A stretch of 64,000 bases of DNA from assembly GCF_024158025.1 (NCBI RefSeq), contig NZ_JAMZEL010000003.1, forward strand, positions 186,001 to 250,000, written 5' to 3'. The position numbers and the translations under genes were made by a program. Below are positions 15,449 through 23,568 of this stretch, in pieces. Source of the DNA: Runella salmonicolor (GTDB lineage Bacteria > Bacteroidota > Bacteroidia > Cytophagales > Spirosomataceae). The number at the start of each line of letters is the position of its first letter. The stretch's first letter is position 1. Below the pieces are notes generated by a model. It saw only the letters and a program-made list of their open reading frames with translations, did no database searches and was not told where the DNA came from.

Positions 15449-17823
15449 GTAGACAAAGTACTCTGCGAATACGGCGCGGCATTTTTACTCGTCGCCCATA
15501 TTTTGTTGGGTTGGTCGCCCATTACAAACGTCAATTCTCCACCCGCCATGATTTCAGAATGGTCGATCCAACTTCGGTCCAAGGCTTTGCCGTTGAGCGT
15601 GGCGGATTGAATATAGCGGTTTTTGGAGGAGGTGTTTTGGGCAATGATTTTAAAGGTTTTGTCTTTCCCGACGTTAAATTCAATTTCCTCAAACATCGGG
15701 CTACCAATGGCGTATTGGGTGCTGCCCGGAGCCACGGGGTAAATGCCCATGCTGCTCAACAAATACCAGGACGACAGCGAGCCCATGTCTTCGTTGCCGC
15801 ACAAACCACCTGGGCCAGTGCGGTAAAAACGCTCCATGATTTCGCGGGCCCAATACTGCGTTTTCCACGGAGCACCCGCATAATTGTACAAGTACGCTAC
15901 GTGATGCGATGGTTGATTTCCGTGGACATATTGCCCAATGGTTCCCACTACACCCACGTATTTGGGCGTACTGATGGAGGCATCCATGGCAAAGAAGGTA
16001 TCAAGACGTTGGTTAAATGCTTGATTTCCACCCAATAATTGAATCAAGCCTGCGGGGTCGTGTTGCACAGACCAGAGGTATTGCCACGCGTTGGACTCGG
16101 TGTAATGACGGTTGGGGCGACGGCCCACCAATAGCGGGTCAAAATATCGGTAGTAATGATGTGCTCCCACAGAATCAATGGTTTGTTGATTGGTGCCGAT
16201 GGCTTCCAACCACGTGCCGTTTTCGCGGCGCGGACGCATAAAAGCCGTCGACGCATCAAATACGTTTCGGTAATTCTGGGCGCGTTTGTAAAACAATGCC
16301 GCGTCTTCCTTTTTGCCCAATGCTTCGGCCAATCGGGCAATGCACCAGTCGTCGTAGGCCAATTCCATGGTATTGGGAACGGATTCGGTGGTGCGGTCGG
16401 CGGGGGCGTAGCCTAAACGAATGTAATCGGCCAGCCCAGCGCGTCCAGCTGAGGCGGGAATATTGGCGGGTGGAGATTCCAAGGCTTTGCGACGCATGGC
16501 GGCGTACAACCCTTCAATGTCCCAATCACGGTATCCCTTAAAATACGCATCAACGATCACAGGAATTAGGTGGTCGCCGACCATGCTTGGCCGATACGTA
16601 TTACGGAAATGTTGCGCAGGCAGCCAGCCAAATTCGGTGGTTTTGGCGGCAATGGATTTAACAAAATCGTTGACGTGATCGGGGGCGATAAGCGTCAAGA
16701 GTGGATGTTGGCTACGGTAAGTGTCCCAGCACGAAAACGAAGGGTAAAAGTCGTATTTTTGGGCGGTATGCACTTTTTTGTCCATGCCCATGTACTGCCC
16801 ATCCACGTCTTGCCCGATGTATTGAGCCAATAAACTGCGGTAAAAGGCGGTGTAGAAAACCTGCTTCTGCGCTTCATTGTTGCCTTTGATGGCTACGCGT
16901 TTGAGTTCTTCATTCCACGTCTCGCGGGCGTCGTTTTTCACTTTGTCAAAATCCCAATGCGCAACTTCGGCCTGTAAATTCTTTTTTGCACCTTCTACAC
17001 TCACGTGCGAAATGGCCACTTTGACCGTAACTTGGTCCCCTTTTTTTGTCTTATAACCTACAAAAAAGCCTACATTCAACCCTTTTTCTTCGTTTTTGTA
17101 CGGCCAATAACCTTCCGACGATTCGGGGGTGATGTAGTCATTGTCCCACGTACCGTAATATTCAAACGGGCGGCTGAATTTTGCCACAAAATAAACCATC
17201 GTGCCGTTGGCATCTTTGTAACCTTCAAGGGTGGAATCATTGGTCATTTTTACCAACGATTCGCCGCTTTCCGCATTGCCGCCGATTTCGTGGCCGATGT
17301 CGAGCAGAATAGTTGATTTTCGTGATTCGGGGAAGGTATAGCGGTGTACACCCACGCGTTTGGTGGCGGTGAGCTCGGCTTTGATGTTACCGTCTTTTAA
17401 CAACACAGAGTAATAACCCGGTGAGGCCGATTCGTCTTTTTTATCGTAACGAGAACGATAACCCGAATCAGGGTTTTCCTTGCTGCCAGCTGAAGTTTGG
17501 ATTTTGTCGCCTACGGTGGGCATCACCAAAATATCACCGCCCGTGGTCATGCCAACACCGCTGAAATGCGTGTGGCTGAAGCCGATGATGGAACTGTCGG
17601 GATAGGCATAGCCAGCCGCGTAGGTCCACCCTTTGACGTCGTGGTCGGGGCTGAGTTGTACCATTCCGTAGGGGAGTGTAGCCCCTGGAAAGGTATGACC
17701 AAAGAAATCTGTCCCGATAAACGGGTCTACGTAATCAACGGGTTCTTTGGTGGATTCGGAACAGGAAAAAAGTGAGGCCGTTAGAATGCCTAAAGCAAAG
17801 TATATTGTGTTTTTTTTTAACAT
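15424..17823 (-). CDS. GH92 family alpha-mannosidase, secreted
   Basis: A 799-residue protein with a lipoprotein-type signal (ILTASLFSC, Cys about 21). The GH92 N-terminal domain opens with YVDPFIGTDFFGHTFPGATLPYGMVQLSPD, and the catalytic helical barrel carries the family blocks ESNAWQYLWSVQHD, GNEDMGSLSSWYLLSSMGIYPV and YAIGSPMFE. GH92 enzymes are calcium-dependent exo-alpha-mannosidases that trim mannans or N-glycans at the cell surface. The C-terminal tail (SLGSTE) comes from an inserted palindrome. It is probably cotranscribed with the deacetylase downstream. Confidence 0.93.
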   Translation of the reverse strand: MLKKNTIYFALGILTASLFSCSESTKEPVDYVDPFIGTDFFGHTFPGATLPYGMVQLSPDHDVKGWTYAAGYAYPDSSIIGFSHTHFSGVGMTTGGDILVMPTVGDKIQTSAGSKENPDSGYRSRYDKKDESASPGYYSVLLKDGNIKAELTATKRVGVHRYTFPESRKSTILLDIGHEIGGNAESGESLVKMTNDSTLEGYKDANGTMVYFVAKFSRPFEYYGTWDNDYITPESSEGYWPYKNEEKGLNVGFFVGYKTKKGDQVTVKVAISHVSVEGAKKNLQAEVAHWDFDKVKNDARETWNEELKRVAIKGNNEAQKQVFYTAFYRSLLAQYIGQDVDGQYMGMDKKVHTAQKYDFYPSFSCWDTYRSQHPLLTLIAPDHVNDFVKSIAAKTTEFGWLPAQHFRNTYRPSMVGDHLIPVIVDAYFKGYRDWDIEGLYAAMRRKALESPPANIPASAGRAGLADYIRLGYAPADRTTESVPNTMELAYDDWCIARLAEALGKKEDAALFYKRAQNYRNVFDASTAFMRPRRENGTWLEAIGTNQQTIDSVGAHHYYRYFDPLLVGRRPNRHYTESNAWQYLWSVQHDPAGLIQLLGGNQAFNQRLDTFFAMDASISTPKYVGVVGTIGQYVHGNQPSHHVAYLYNYAGAPWKTQYWAREIMERFYRTGPGGLCGNEDMGSLSSWYLLSSMGIYPVAPGSTQYAIGSPMFEEIEFNVGKDKTFKIIAQNTSSKNRYIQSATLNGKALDRSWIDHSEIMAGGELTFVMGDQPNKIWATSKNAAPYSQSTLSTQSLGSTE

Positions 17824-17859
17824 CTGAACAAATTGGAACGCTGATTTGGAGATGATACC

Positions 17860-17892
17860 AACGTCGGCAGGGTTTGGAACCCTACCGACGTT
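17860..17892. repeat. Short palindromic repeat
   Basis: AACGTCGGCAGGGTTTGG is followed by AACCCTACCGACGTT, giving about 15-bp arms with one bulge and a very short loop. It lies in the gap between the PfkB-HAD fusion gene and the GH92 gene. It may be a terminator for the fusion gene or a dispersed repeat. An adjacent duplicated CCGGTACG follows at about 17903-17918. Confidence 0.5.
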
Positions 17893-17926
17893 TAAATGCC
17901 GACCGGTACGCCGGTACGGTTTAATT

Positions 17927-19852
17927 TTACACCGTTTCCGAAATTTCTTCTTCTTTGAAGAGCAAACTCACGAGCTTGCGGTATTGCGAGAAATCAGGAA
18001 TAATTAATTGTGCACCAGCTTTTACGAGGCGCGGACGTTTGTCGAAATTGTGTCCGTGGCGTTGTACTTCGTTGCTCGTAATTCCAATCGAAATGCCGCC
18101 AAAACGACGCCCTTCACGGATTTCGTCGGGACCGTCACCGAATACGGCCAATTCGTTGCCATTCAGGTTGTTGTCGCGGATGATTCGCTCAATAATCATC
18201 TTCTTGGAAAACTTGGTGTACTCGCGCAAAGCACCGTAAATACCGCCGTCGAACAAGTCAGCGTAACCAAGTACGGTGGCTTCGTGGCGAACGTCATCTA
18301 CGTCGGTGCCGCTGGCCAGATACATCACTACGCCGCGCTCTTTGAGTTCGTGCAAAAACGCCACTGCGCCTTTCATGGTATAATCTTCCCAGTCCAGTTC
18401 CCCCGCCTGCAACTTAGCCATGCGTTTGTTGACCAATTCCATCAGGGCGTCGTTGTAAATCTGTTTGTACTGAAACTTATCCAAAATTTGGTCTTCGGGC
18501 ACGTAACCTGCTTCACGTACCATATTGACCAGTCCTTCCATTTGGTAAATGGTCTGAATACCAGTGGTTTTATGGATAAAATCCTGCGTTTCTCGCTGTG
18601 CTTTTTTGAAACCTGCGGCGTCGATCGTGTCGTAAGAATCGCCCAAAATCGCCTTCATCATTACGGGCTCCATGATTTCTTCCCAACCATGGCGGAGGGT
18701 GCTGATGGTGCCGTCGTGGTCAAAAACGGCGTATTTGATATGGCCGAGTTTTTCCAACACCGATGGGTCACAGAGCTCCGTTTCGGAGTCGGGTAAATAC
18801 ACGGCCTGACGCGGATTTTCGGCTAAATCGGCTTGGTAAATATAGTTGGGGTCTTGACTGATGGCTAGGATTTCTTCGCCGTTGGCGGTGCCCGTAATAA
18901 ACAGTTTTTGAACCGTAACGGCCGCCGCAAAATTGGCGAATTCAGCGGCTTCGTTGGGGCTGATTCCCGCCGCCAGACACAACGTAATGGCGCTGATGAC
19001 GGTATCTCCCGCGCCCACGGTGTCGAGTTGAGCGGTTAGCTGTAATCCCAGATGCTCATGATAACCCGTTGAATCAAAGGCGGTAATGCCTCTTGCTCCA
19101 CAGGTGACAAAGACGGGTTTTTGGGATTGGGCAAATAAAGCCTGACCGTATTCCAGCACGGTAGCGCGCGGCAACATGGTGCGCGGCTCTACCTGAACGC
19201 CGTTGAGGTGGGCAGCCTCTACGTCGTTTACTTTGCGGTATACGTTGGAGAAACGATCGTTGAAATGCCGCGAGTCAACCAAGATGATTTTGTCGTTGTA
19301 TTGCTCAAAAAGTGCATTGGCTTTTTCAATAAAGCTGTCGTTGGTAATACTTCCGACGACTTGCTGATTGAAAATGACAGCATCGTGGGTTTCCAAAGCA
19401 GACTTTAAACTGTTTAGAATTAGCTCGTCAATTTCTTCCGAACGTTTGTTGTACACTCCAAAGTCAATGCGCGGCTCTTCTACGCCTTCAATGTATCTTT
19501 TGAGGTACGCGTAAGTTTGAAAATGCTCTTTTTGAATGAATAGCGAACTTGTATCCGCCCCGAGATTTTGCAACTGTGCGGCCAATTCACGTCCGTGAAT
19601 ATCGTCGCCTACTACGCCGATAACCTTGAGTTGGGCGGGCTGAAGGGCTGAAAGATTGGCGATGACGTTGGCCGCACCACCCGGCGAATAATAATGCTTG
19701 GCCACTGACTCGGCTTGTAGGCCCGTTTCGATTGATACTTCTGATTTGCGCGTATCCATAATCCAGTACGCGTCTAAACAAAAGTCTCCATACACCGCCA
19801 CTTTGACGGTTTTTATTTTTTCAAGAATAGATTTGATTTGAAGGGTGTCCAT
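17927..19852 (-). CDS. Bifunctional PfkB (HldE/RfaE1-like) sugar kinase - HAD phosphatase fusion
   Basis: A 641-residue cytoplasmic fusion. Residues about 1-330 form a ribokinase-like kinase closest in layout to the heptose kinase domain of HldE: YGDFCLDAYW, SPGGAANVIANL (about 56-67), VGVVGDD, and the anion-hole/base motif DTVGAGD (277-283). Residues about 370-635 form a class I HAD hydrolase with FDHDGT (nucleophile Asp378), SGT motif II, the lysine region TKFSKKM and FGDGPDEI motif IV. HldE normally carries an adenylyltransferase at this position instead. The kinase might make a sugar bisphosphate from which the HAD removes one phosphate, as HldA and GmhB do in sequence, but this HAD is not of the GmhB subclass and the substrate is unknown. 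Confidence 0.82.
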   Translation of the reverse strand: MDTLQIKSILEKIKTVKVAVYGDFCLDAYWIMDTRKSEVSIETGLQAESVAKHYYSPGGAANVIANLSALQPAQLKVIGVVGDDIHGRELAAQLQNLGADTSSLFIQKEHFQTYAYLKRYIEGVEEPRIDFGVYNKRSEEIDELILNSLKSALETHDAVIFNQQVVGSITNDSFIEKANALFEQYNDKIILVDSRHFNDRFSNVYRKVNDVEAAHLNGVQVEPRTMLPRATVLEYGQALFAQSQKPVFVTCGARGITAFDSTGYHEHLGLQLTAQLDTVGAGDTVISAITLCLAAGISPNEAAEFANFAAAVTVQKLFITGTANGEEILAISQDPNYIYQADLAENPRQAVYLPDSETELCDPSVLEKLGHIKYAVFDHDGTISTLRHGWEEIMEPVMMKAILGDSYDTIDAAGFKKAQRETQDFIHKTTGIQTIYQMEGLVNMVREAGYVPEDQILDKFQYKQIYNDALMELVNKRMAKLQAGELDWEDYTMKGAVAFLHELKERGVVMYLASGTDVDDVRHEATVLGYADLFDGGIYGALREYTKFSKKMIIERIIRDNNLNGNELAVFGDGPDEIREGRRFGGISIGITSNEVQRHGHNFDKRPRLVKAGAQLIIPDFSQYRKLVSLLFKEEEISETV

Positions 19853-19959
19853 AAAATAAAATTGGAATAGCTACTGTACGTTTAAGTAAATACTCCAATT
19901 GCACTACTCAAGGCTATTCTTTCATTTATTAAATATTTTGGATGAATCGTCCAGGGCTT

Positions 19960-20421
19960 TCAATTGGTTCCCCCCAAAAGCATCAGTTTTTTGATGAGAA
20001 ACGGGTAACTGATGAGACACAGTGCAATGCCCCAACGAAACAGCGTTTTGGGCAACGTTCCCGCACCTTCGTCGGCTAAAAGCACTTCTCTGATTGATTT
20101 GTAGAAATAATACCAAACTTCCACTTTCTGCCCCACTTGATAAGGACAAGGGGTTTGATAATGGGTAGAATAATGCCGATGCGAGCCATTGTTGGTGACG
20201 AAATCTACCACGGGAGCTTGGCCTTCGCCCTCTTTTGAACCAAATAATTCACCCGGGTTTTGACGAATTTCAACCACTGTTCCTACGGTTTTGATGCCTT
20301 TAGATTTGACTCGTTCTACGATCTTTGATTTATCGTAAGCGATGATAAGCAGATACGTGCCAATAAATGCCAAAAGCGGCATCATATGGATTATATAGGG
20401 CAGAGGGTTCATTATTTTCAT
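19960..20421 (-). CDS. DUF3592-like small membrane protein
   Basis: A 153-residue protein with a hydrophobic segment at about 6-28 and another at about 128-148. Between them is a small beta domain with TVGTVVEIRQN, PVVDFVTNNG and YQVGQKVEVWYYF, which is the layout of DUF3592 (a conserved V-E/D-F...G..V.V.Y pattern). Function unknown. Start alternatives at residues 1 and 4 are equivalent. It stands between the PQQ-dehydrogenase gene and the PfkB-HAD gene, all on the minus strand. Confidence 0.7.
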   Translation of the reverse strand: MKIMNPLPYIIHMMPLLAFIGTYLLIIAYDKSKIVERVKSKGIKTVGTVVEIRQNPGELFGSKEGEGQAPVVDFVTNNGSHRHYSTHYQTPCPYQVGQKVEVWYYFYKSIREVLLADEGAGTLPKTLFRWGIALCLISYPFLIKKLMLLGGTN

Positions 20422-20568
20422 TCTTTTTGTTGAAAAACTATTTTATTCAAAATAAGAATGGACGCAAAACTTACTGAAAGTTAGTAACAATCTTCTGCTA
20501 AGAGAGAGGGTATAAAGTTGAAATACAAGAATAAAGCGGAGAAAAAACGGCTTAGTAGCTCCTTGCTG

Positions 20569-23253
20569 TTAAGGGCATCCTGCAATTTCCATTTTGAAAG
20601 TACTGTTGGTGCCAGTAGAAAATGAAGTTCCCGCCGTGGGTTGGATGGTGATAGAACCGCCCGCTCGCAATAAAAGTGATTGATTGGAGGGAGTAACCAA
20701 CGTAGCTCCCGTCACTGTAAGCGCGGTTTGGGCTTGGTACACGTTATAGGCCAAACTATTGACGGTTTGGGTGGAAGGGCAAGGGTATACTACTTGAAAA
20801 CTCCGGTCGAAATAGACCCCGTCGGTCGAGTAAGTGCCTGAGGCATAGGCACGGATTGTTACTTGGCCCGTGGTGCCAGTGAGGGTAACGGTATTTCCGG
20901 TTACGGTAGCTGGACCAGAGACCACAAGAAACTTAGGGGTGTCTGTTGAGGCTGAGGCATTCAGTGTAAAAGGGGCAGCATTGACATTTTTGCTGGAGAT
21001 AGGCGAAAATGCAAAACTTTGTGAATCCAACGGGCGATTTACCTGAAAACTGCGTTCAACGGGAGCGGCTTGATTGTAGGTCCCGTTGCCGTGCTGGGTT
21101 GCCCGGAGGACCACCGTGCCGGGTATGCCAGAAAGAGTCACTTGATTTCCTATTACATACGCGGGCCCCGAAATGGAATAATAAGAGGGCGATAGGCCCG
21201 AAGATGCAGTTGCACCTAAGACAAAGGGGGTGTTAGTGGTTTGTTTGTCGTTGATTGTTGGAAAAGTAATGGTTTGAGCAATACCGCCACACTGAGGAAA
21301 GAGGTCTTTGATGAGGGTGGTGGTTAGACCCAGCGAGTCTGATACTGTGAGATAAACACGGTACCAGTACGAGGCCGCTCCCAATTCACAATCCAAAGGG
21401 GCAAGGGTAGTATTGATATTATTGCCCGAATAAGATGAACTCAAATGTTGGTGGTCATTGTGGGCAAGGTATATTTTCCAATTCAGACTCAGCGAAGCAG
21501 GGCTCTGCTCATTGTCTTGGACTGTTGCATCTAAAGTAATAGGATAGTTTTGATTGAGTGGAAAAGAGGCGATGGCGTCCAACGAAGTTGCTGCAATAAC
21601 AGGGGGAGTATTGTTGAGAAATATGTATAGCGAGTCGGAGGTAGATGCCCCGTTGGCATCGGTGACCGTCACCGTTACGGTATATTTTTTGGGTGCGCTG
21701 GAGTTAGATACAAAACGGTGGTGGGGCTTGAGCCCGCTTTCGGTAGGGCTGCCGTCGCCAAATTGCCATAAATATGTCAGACTAGTACTGTCGGGGTCGT
21801 ATGATTTTGCCGCACTGAACCGTACAACTAAGGGGCCCGCTCCGTATGTATTGTCAGCTTCTATCTTAGCAATGGGGGCACTGTTGGTCGTTGGGAAAAT
21901 ACGTAGGATTTGGTTGGCAGTACAGTAAAAAATGCCGCTAGTGGTAGGTGAAACACTCAACGAAATGACATTGTTGCTGAGATTCGAAGCAAAATTTTCA
22001 ACAGCGGTTACTTGATTTGCCATGTCTAAATTGACCATTTTAATCCATTTTTGGGAATAGTCGGCAATGTAGAGCTTGTTGAGGTATTGACTGGATAAAT
22101 CTGTTCTTTTGTAAAAATCACCAATCAAGATGCAATGCCCGCTGATTTCTCCAGGAACTTGTATACTCCCTACCGTATACGTAGTACTGCCCACAATGCT
22201 GTATCCTGTTGTGGAGTTATAATAAAGCTGAGGTTTTTTTTTGTTGCTGCCAGGGTCCCAAGTAGCACTGGGGTGTTCGGCGCGGGTGTTTTCTCCTTCG
22301 TAACGCGGCCAGCCAAAATTTTGCCCAGAGCCAGTAGCGAGATTGACTTCTTCAAACAAAATACTGCCGACATCTCCAATCAACAGGCTTCCGGGGTTTC
22401 CCTCATCAGGATTGTGAGAGCCAGTTTCGGGAAGAGGCAAGATACCATAAGGATTGCGGAGCCCGCTGGCCCAAATACGTGACCGAGGCGAGCGGGGAGA
22501 AGTTCCTGAATAATAAGGGTTTGAAGGGATACCATTGCCGTTGGTAGCATTTATTCTAAGAATTTTTCCGCAATGGGAATCCAGATTCTGACTGCGGTAA
22601 GAGCCGATGTTTTCGGCTGCCATCATAATGCCCCGTGAAACCGTACGAGAACCATAATCAAACCCTCCGATGTCGTTGTTGGCGGCTGTGGCGGCATCCC
22701 CAACGGAGATAAAGAGCGTGCCGTCTTTGGCGAATTTCATACTCCCTCCCATGTGAAAAAATGACGTACAAGGTATCCCCGTGCTTGCCGTTTCTCCAAT
22801 CAAGATGGTGCGCGTATTGGCTACTATCGTGGTAAACCCAGTGGCGGCGTCTGCTTGGTACCTCGTGACTCGGGCCATTGTCCCGCCATTACCTGCATCA
22901 TCGTATTGGCTACCAATGCTCAATAAATGCTTGGGGTCAACGATGTAATAAATATAGAATAAACCATTGCTCAGGAAATTGGGGTCTAGCGCCAACCCGA
23001 TGAGCCCTAAATCAGTGACGTTGTACACTTCCTGATTAATATCCAACAACGTAGTACGTACACCGTTGTTGATAACATACACTTTCCCTTCCTTTTCCCA
23101 GCAGAATAATCTTCCACTATTGTCGAAAGTGAAGCCCATCAGCGAATTAAAGTTGGAAGCATAGACTTGCTGAGCAAAACCTGACGGAAGGGTTTGGGAT
23201 TGGCCTTTCACAAAAAGAAGCGCCAAATACAAAAGTAAACAGCCTTTTTTCAT
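20569..23253 (-). CDS. Secreted PQQ-dependent sugar dehydrogenase with PKD, Ig-like and coathanger-like C-terminal domains
   Basis: About 894 residues from MKKGCLLLY, chosen because it places the signal peptide (ending VKGQSQ) at the N-terminus. Residues about 20-450 are a six-bladed soluble glucose/sorbosone dehydrogenase propeller: GLIGLALDPNF, FYIYYIVDP, HMGGSMKFAKDGTLFISVGD, GKILRINATNGNGIPSNPYY and IWASGLRNPYG. Then come a PKD domain (FSAAKSYDPDSTSLTYLWQFGDGSP), two Ig-like modules ending in RSFQV, and a C-terminal domain (LLLRAGGSITIQP...KMEIAGC) resembling the 3-coathanger stack. It likely oxidises an extracellular sugar or is a catalytically drifted adhesin; PQQ ligands were not traced. 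Confidence 0.8.
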   Translation of the reverse strand: MKKGCLLLYLALLFVKGQSQTLPSGFAQQVYASNFNSLMGFTFDNSGRLFCWEKEGKVYVINNGVRTTLLDINQEVYNVTDLGLIGLALDPNFLSNGLFYIYYIVDPKHLLSIGSQYDDAGNGGTMARVTRYQADAATGFTTIVANTRTILIGETASTGIPCTSFFHMGGSMKFAKDGTLFISVGDAATAANNDIGGFDYGSRTVSRGIMMAAENIGSYRSQNLDSHCGKILRINATNGNGIPSNPYYSGTSPRSPRSRIWASGLRNPYGILPLPETGSHNPDEGNPGSLLIGDVGSILFEEVNLATGSGQNFGWPRYEGENTRAEHPSATWDPGSNKKKPQLYYNSTTGYSIVGSTTYTVGSIQVPGEISGHCILIGDFYKRTDLSSQYLNKLYIADYSQKWIKMVNLDMANQVTAVENFASNLSNNVISLSVSPTTSGIFYCTANQILRIFPTTNSAPIAKIEADNTYGAGPLVVRFSAAKSYDPDSTSLTYLWQFGDGSPTESGLKPHHRFVSNSSAPKKYTVTVTVTDANGASTSDSLYIFLNNTPPVIAATSLDAIASFPLNQNYPITLDATVQDNEQSPASLSLNWKIYLAHNDHQHLSSSYSGNNINTTLAPLDCELGAASYWYRVYLTVSDSLGLTTTLIKDLFPQCGGIAQTITFPTINDKQTTNTPFVLGATASSGLSPSYYSISGPAYVIGNQVTLSGIPGTVVLRATQHGNGTYNQAAPVERSFQVNRPLDSQSFAFSPISSKNVNAAPFTLNASASTDTPKFLVVSGPATVTGNTVTLTGTTGQVTIRAYASGTYSTDGVYFDRSFQVVYPCPSTQTVNSLAYNVYQAQTALTVTGATLVTPSNQSLLLRAGGSITIQPTAGTSFSTGTNSTFKMEIAGCP

Positions 23254-23568
23254 TTCAAAGGTACGGGCAAAGGTGAATAAAAGTAGGGATGTCAGGGCGG
23301 AATTGTAACAATGCAAAAATACGGACTACACTCTTGTCTTTTGGGGATATTATTGCTCAAAATCGACCGTTTGATAACTTTTTATCCGAAAAAGCCAATT
23401 TTTGCTCTTTACATAGATAGTCTATATATTTAAAGGTTAGAACAAACGACTAGGATGTGTAGTATAAAAAGATTAAAAATGAATGGCTAGAAAATAGAAA
23501 TCACCGCTGCTTGGGCCAGTAAATTGGACCGTACAGCGGTGACTTGTAATTGGAGAAGTGAGGGATTT
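23254..23568. other. Intergenic region without a gene (315 bp)
   Basis: AT-rich sequence between two minus-strand genes. It holds the promoter region of the PQQ-dehydrogenase gene on its left side and, at 23501-23542, a hairpin with perfect 9-bp arms (TCACCGCTG and CAGCGGTGA) that probably terminates the ALDH transcript. I see no coding signal on either strand and no RNA gene. Confidence 0.5.
23501..23542 (-). terminator. Hairpin downstream of the ALDH gene
   Basis: Perfect 9-bp arms TCACCGCTG/CAGCGGTGA enclose a 24-nt loop, starting 27 bp past the ALDH stop. On the minus strand the hairpin is followed by a T-rich stretch, which fits intrinsic termination. Confidence 0.5.

Noticed and set aside
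18008..18796. 262-codon frame on the plus strand
   Set aside because: Antisense to the HAD half of the PfkB-HAD gene, whose motifs are all intact.
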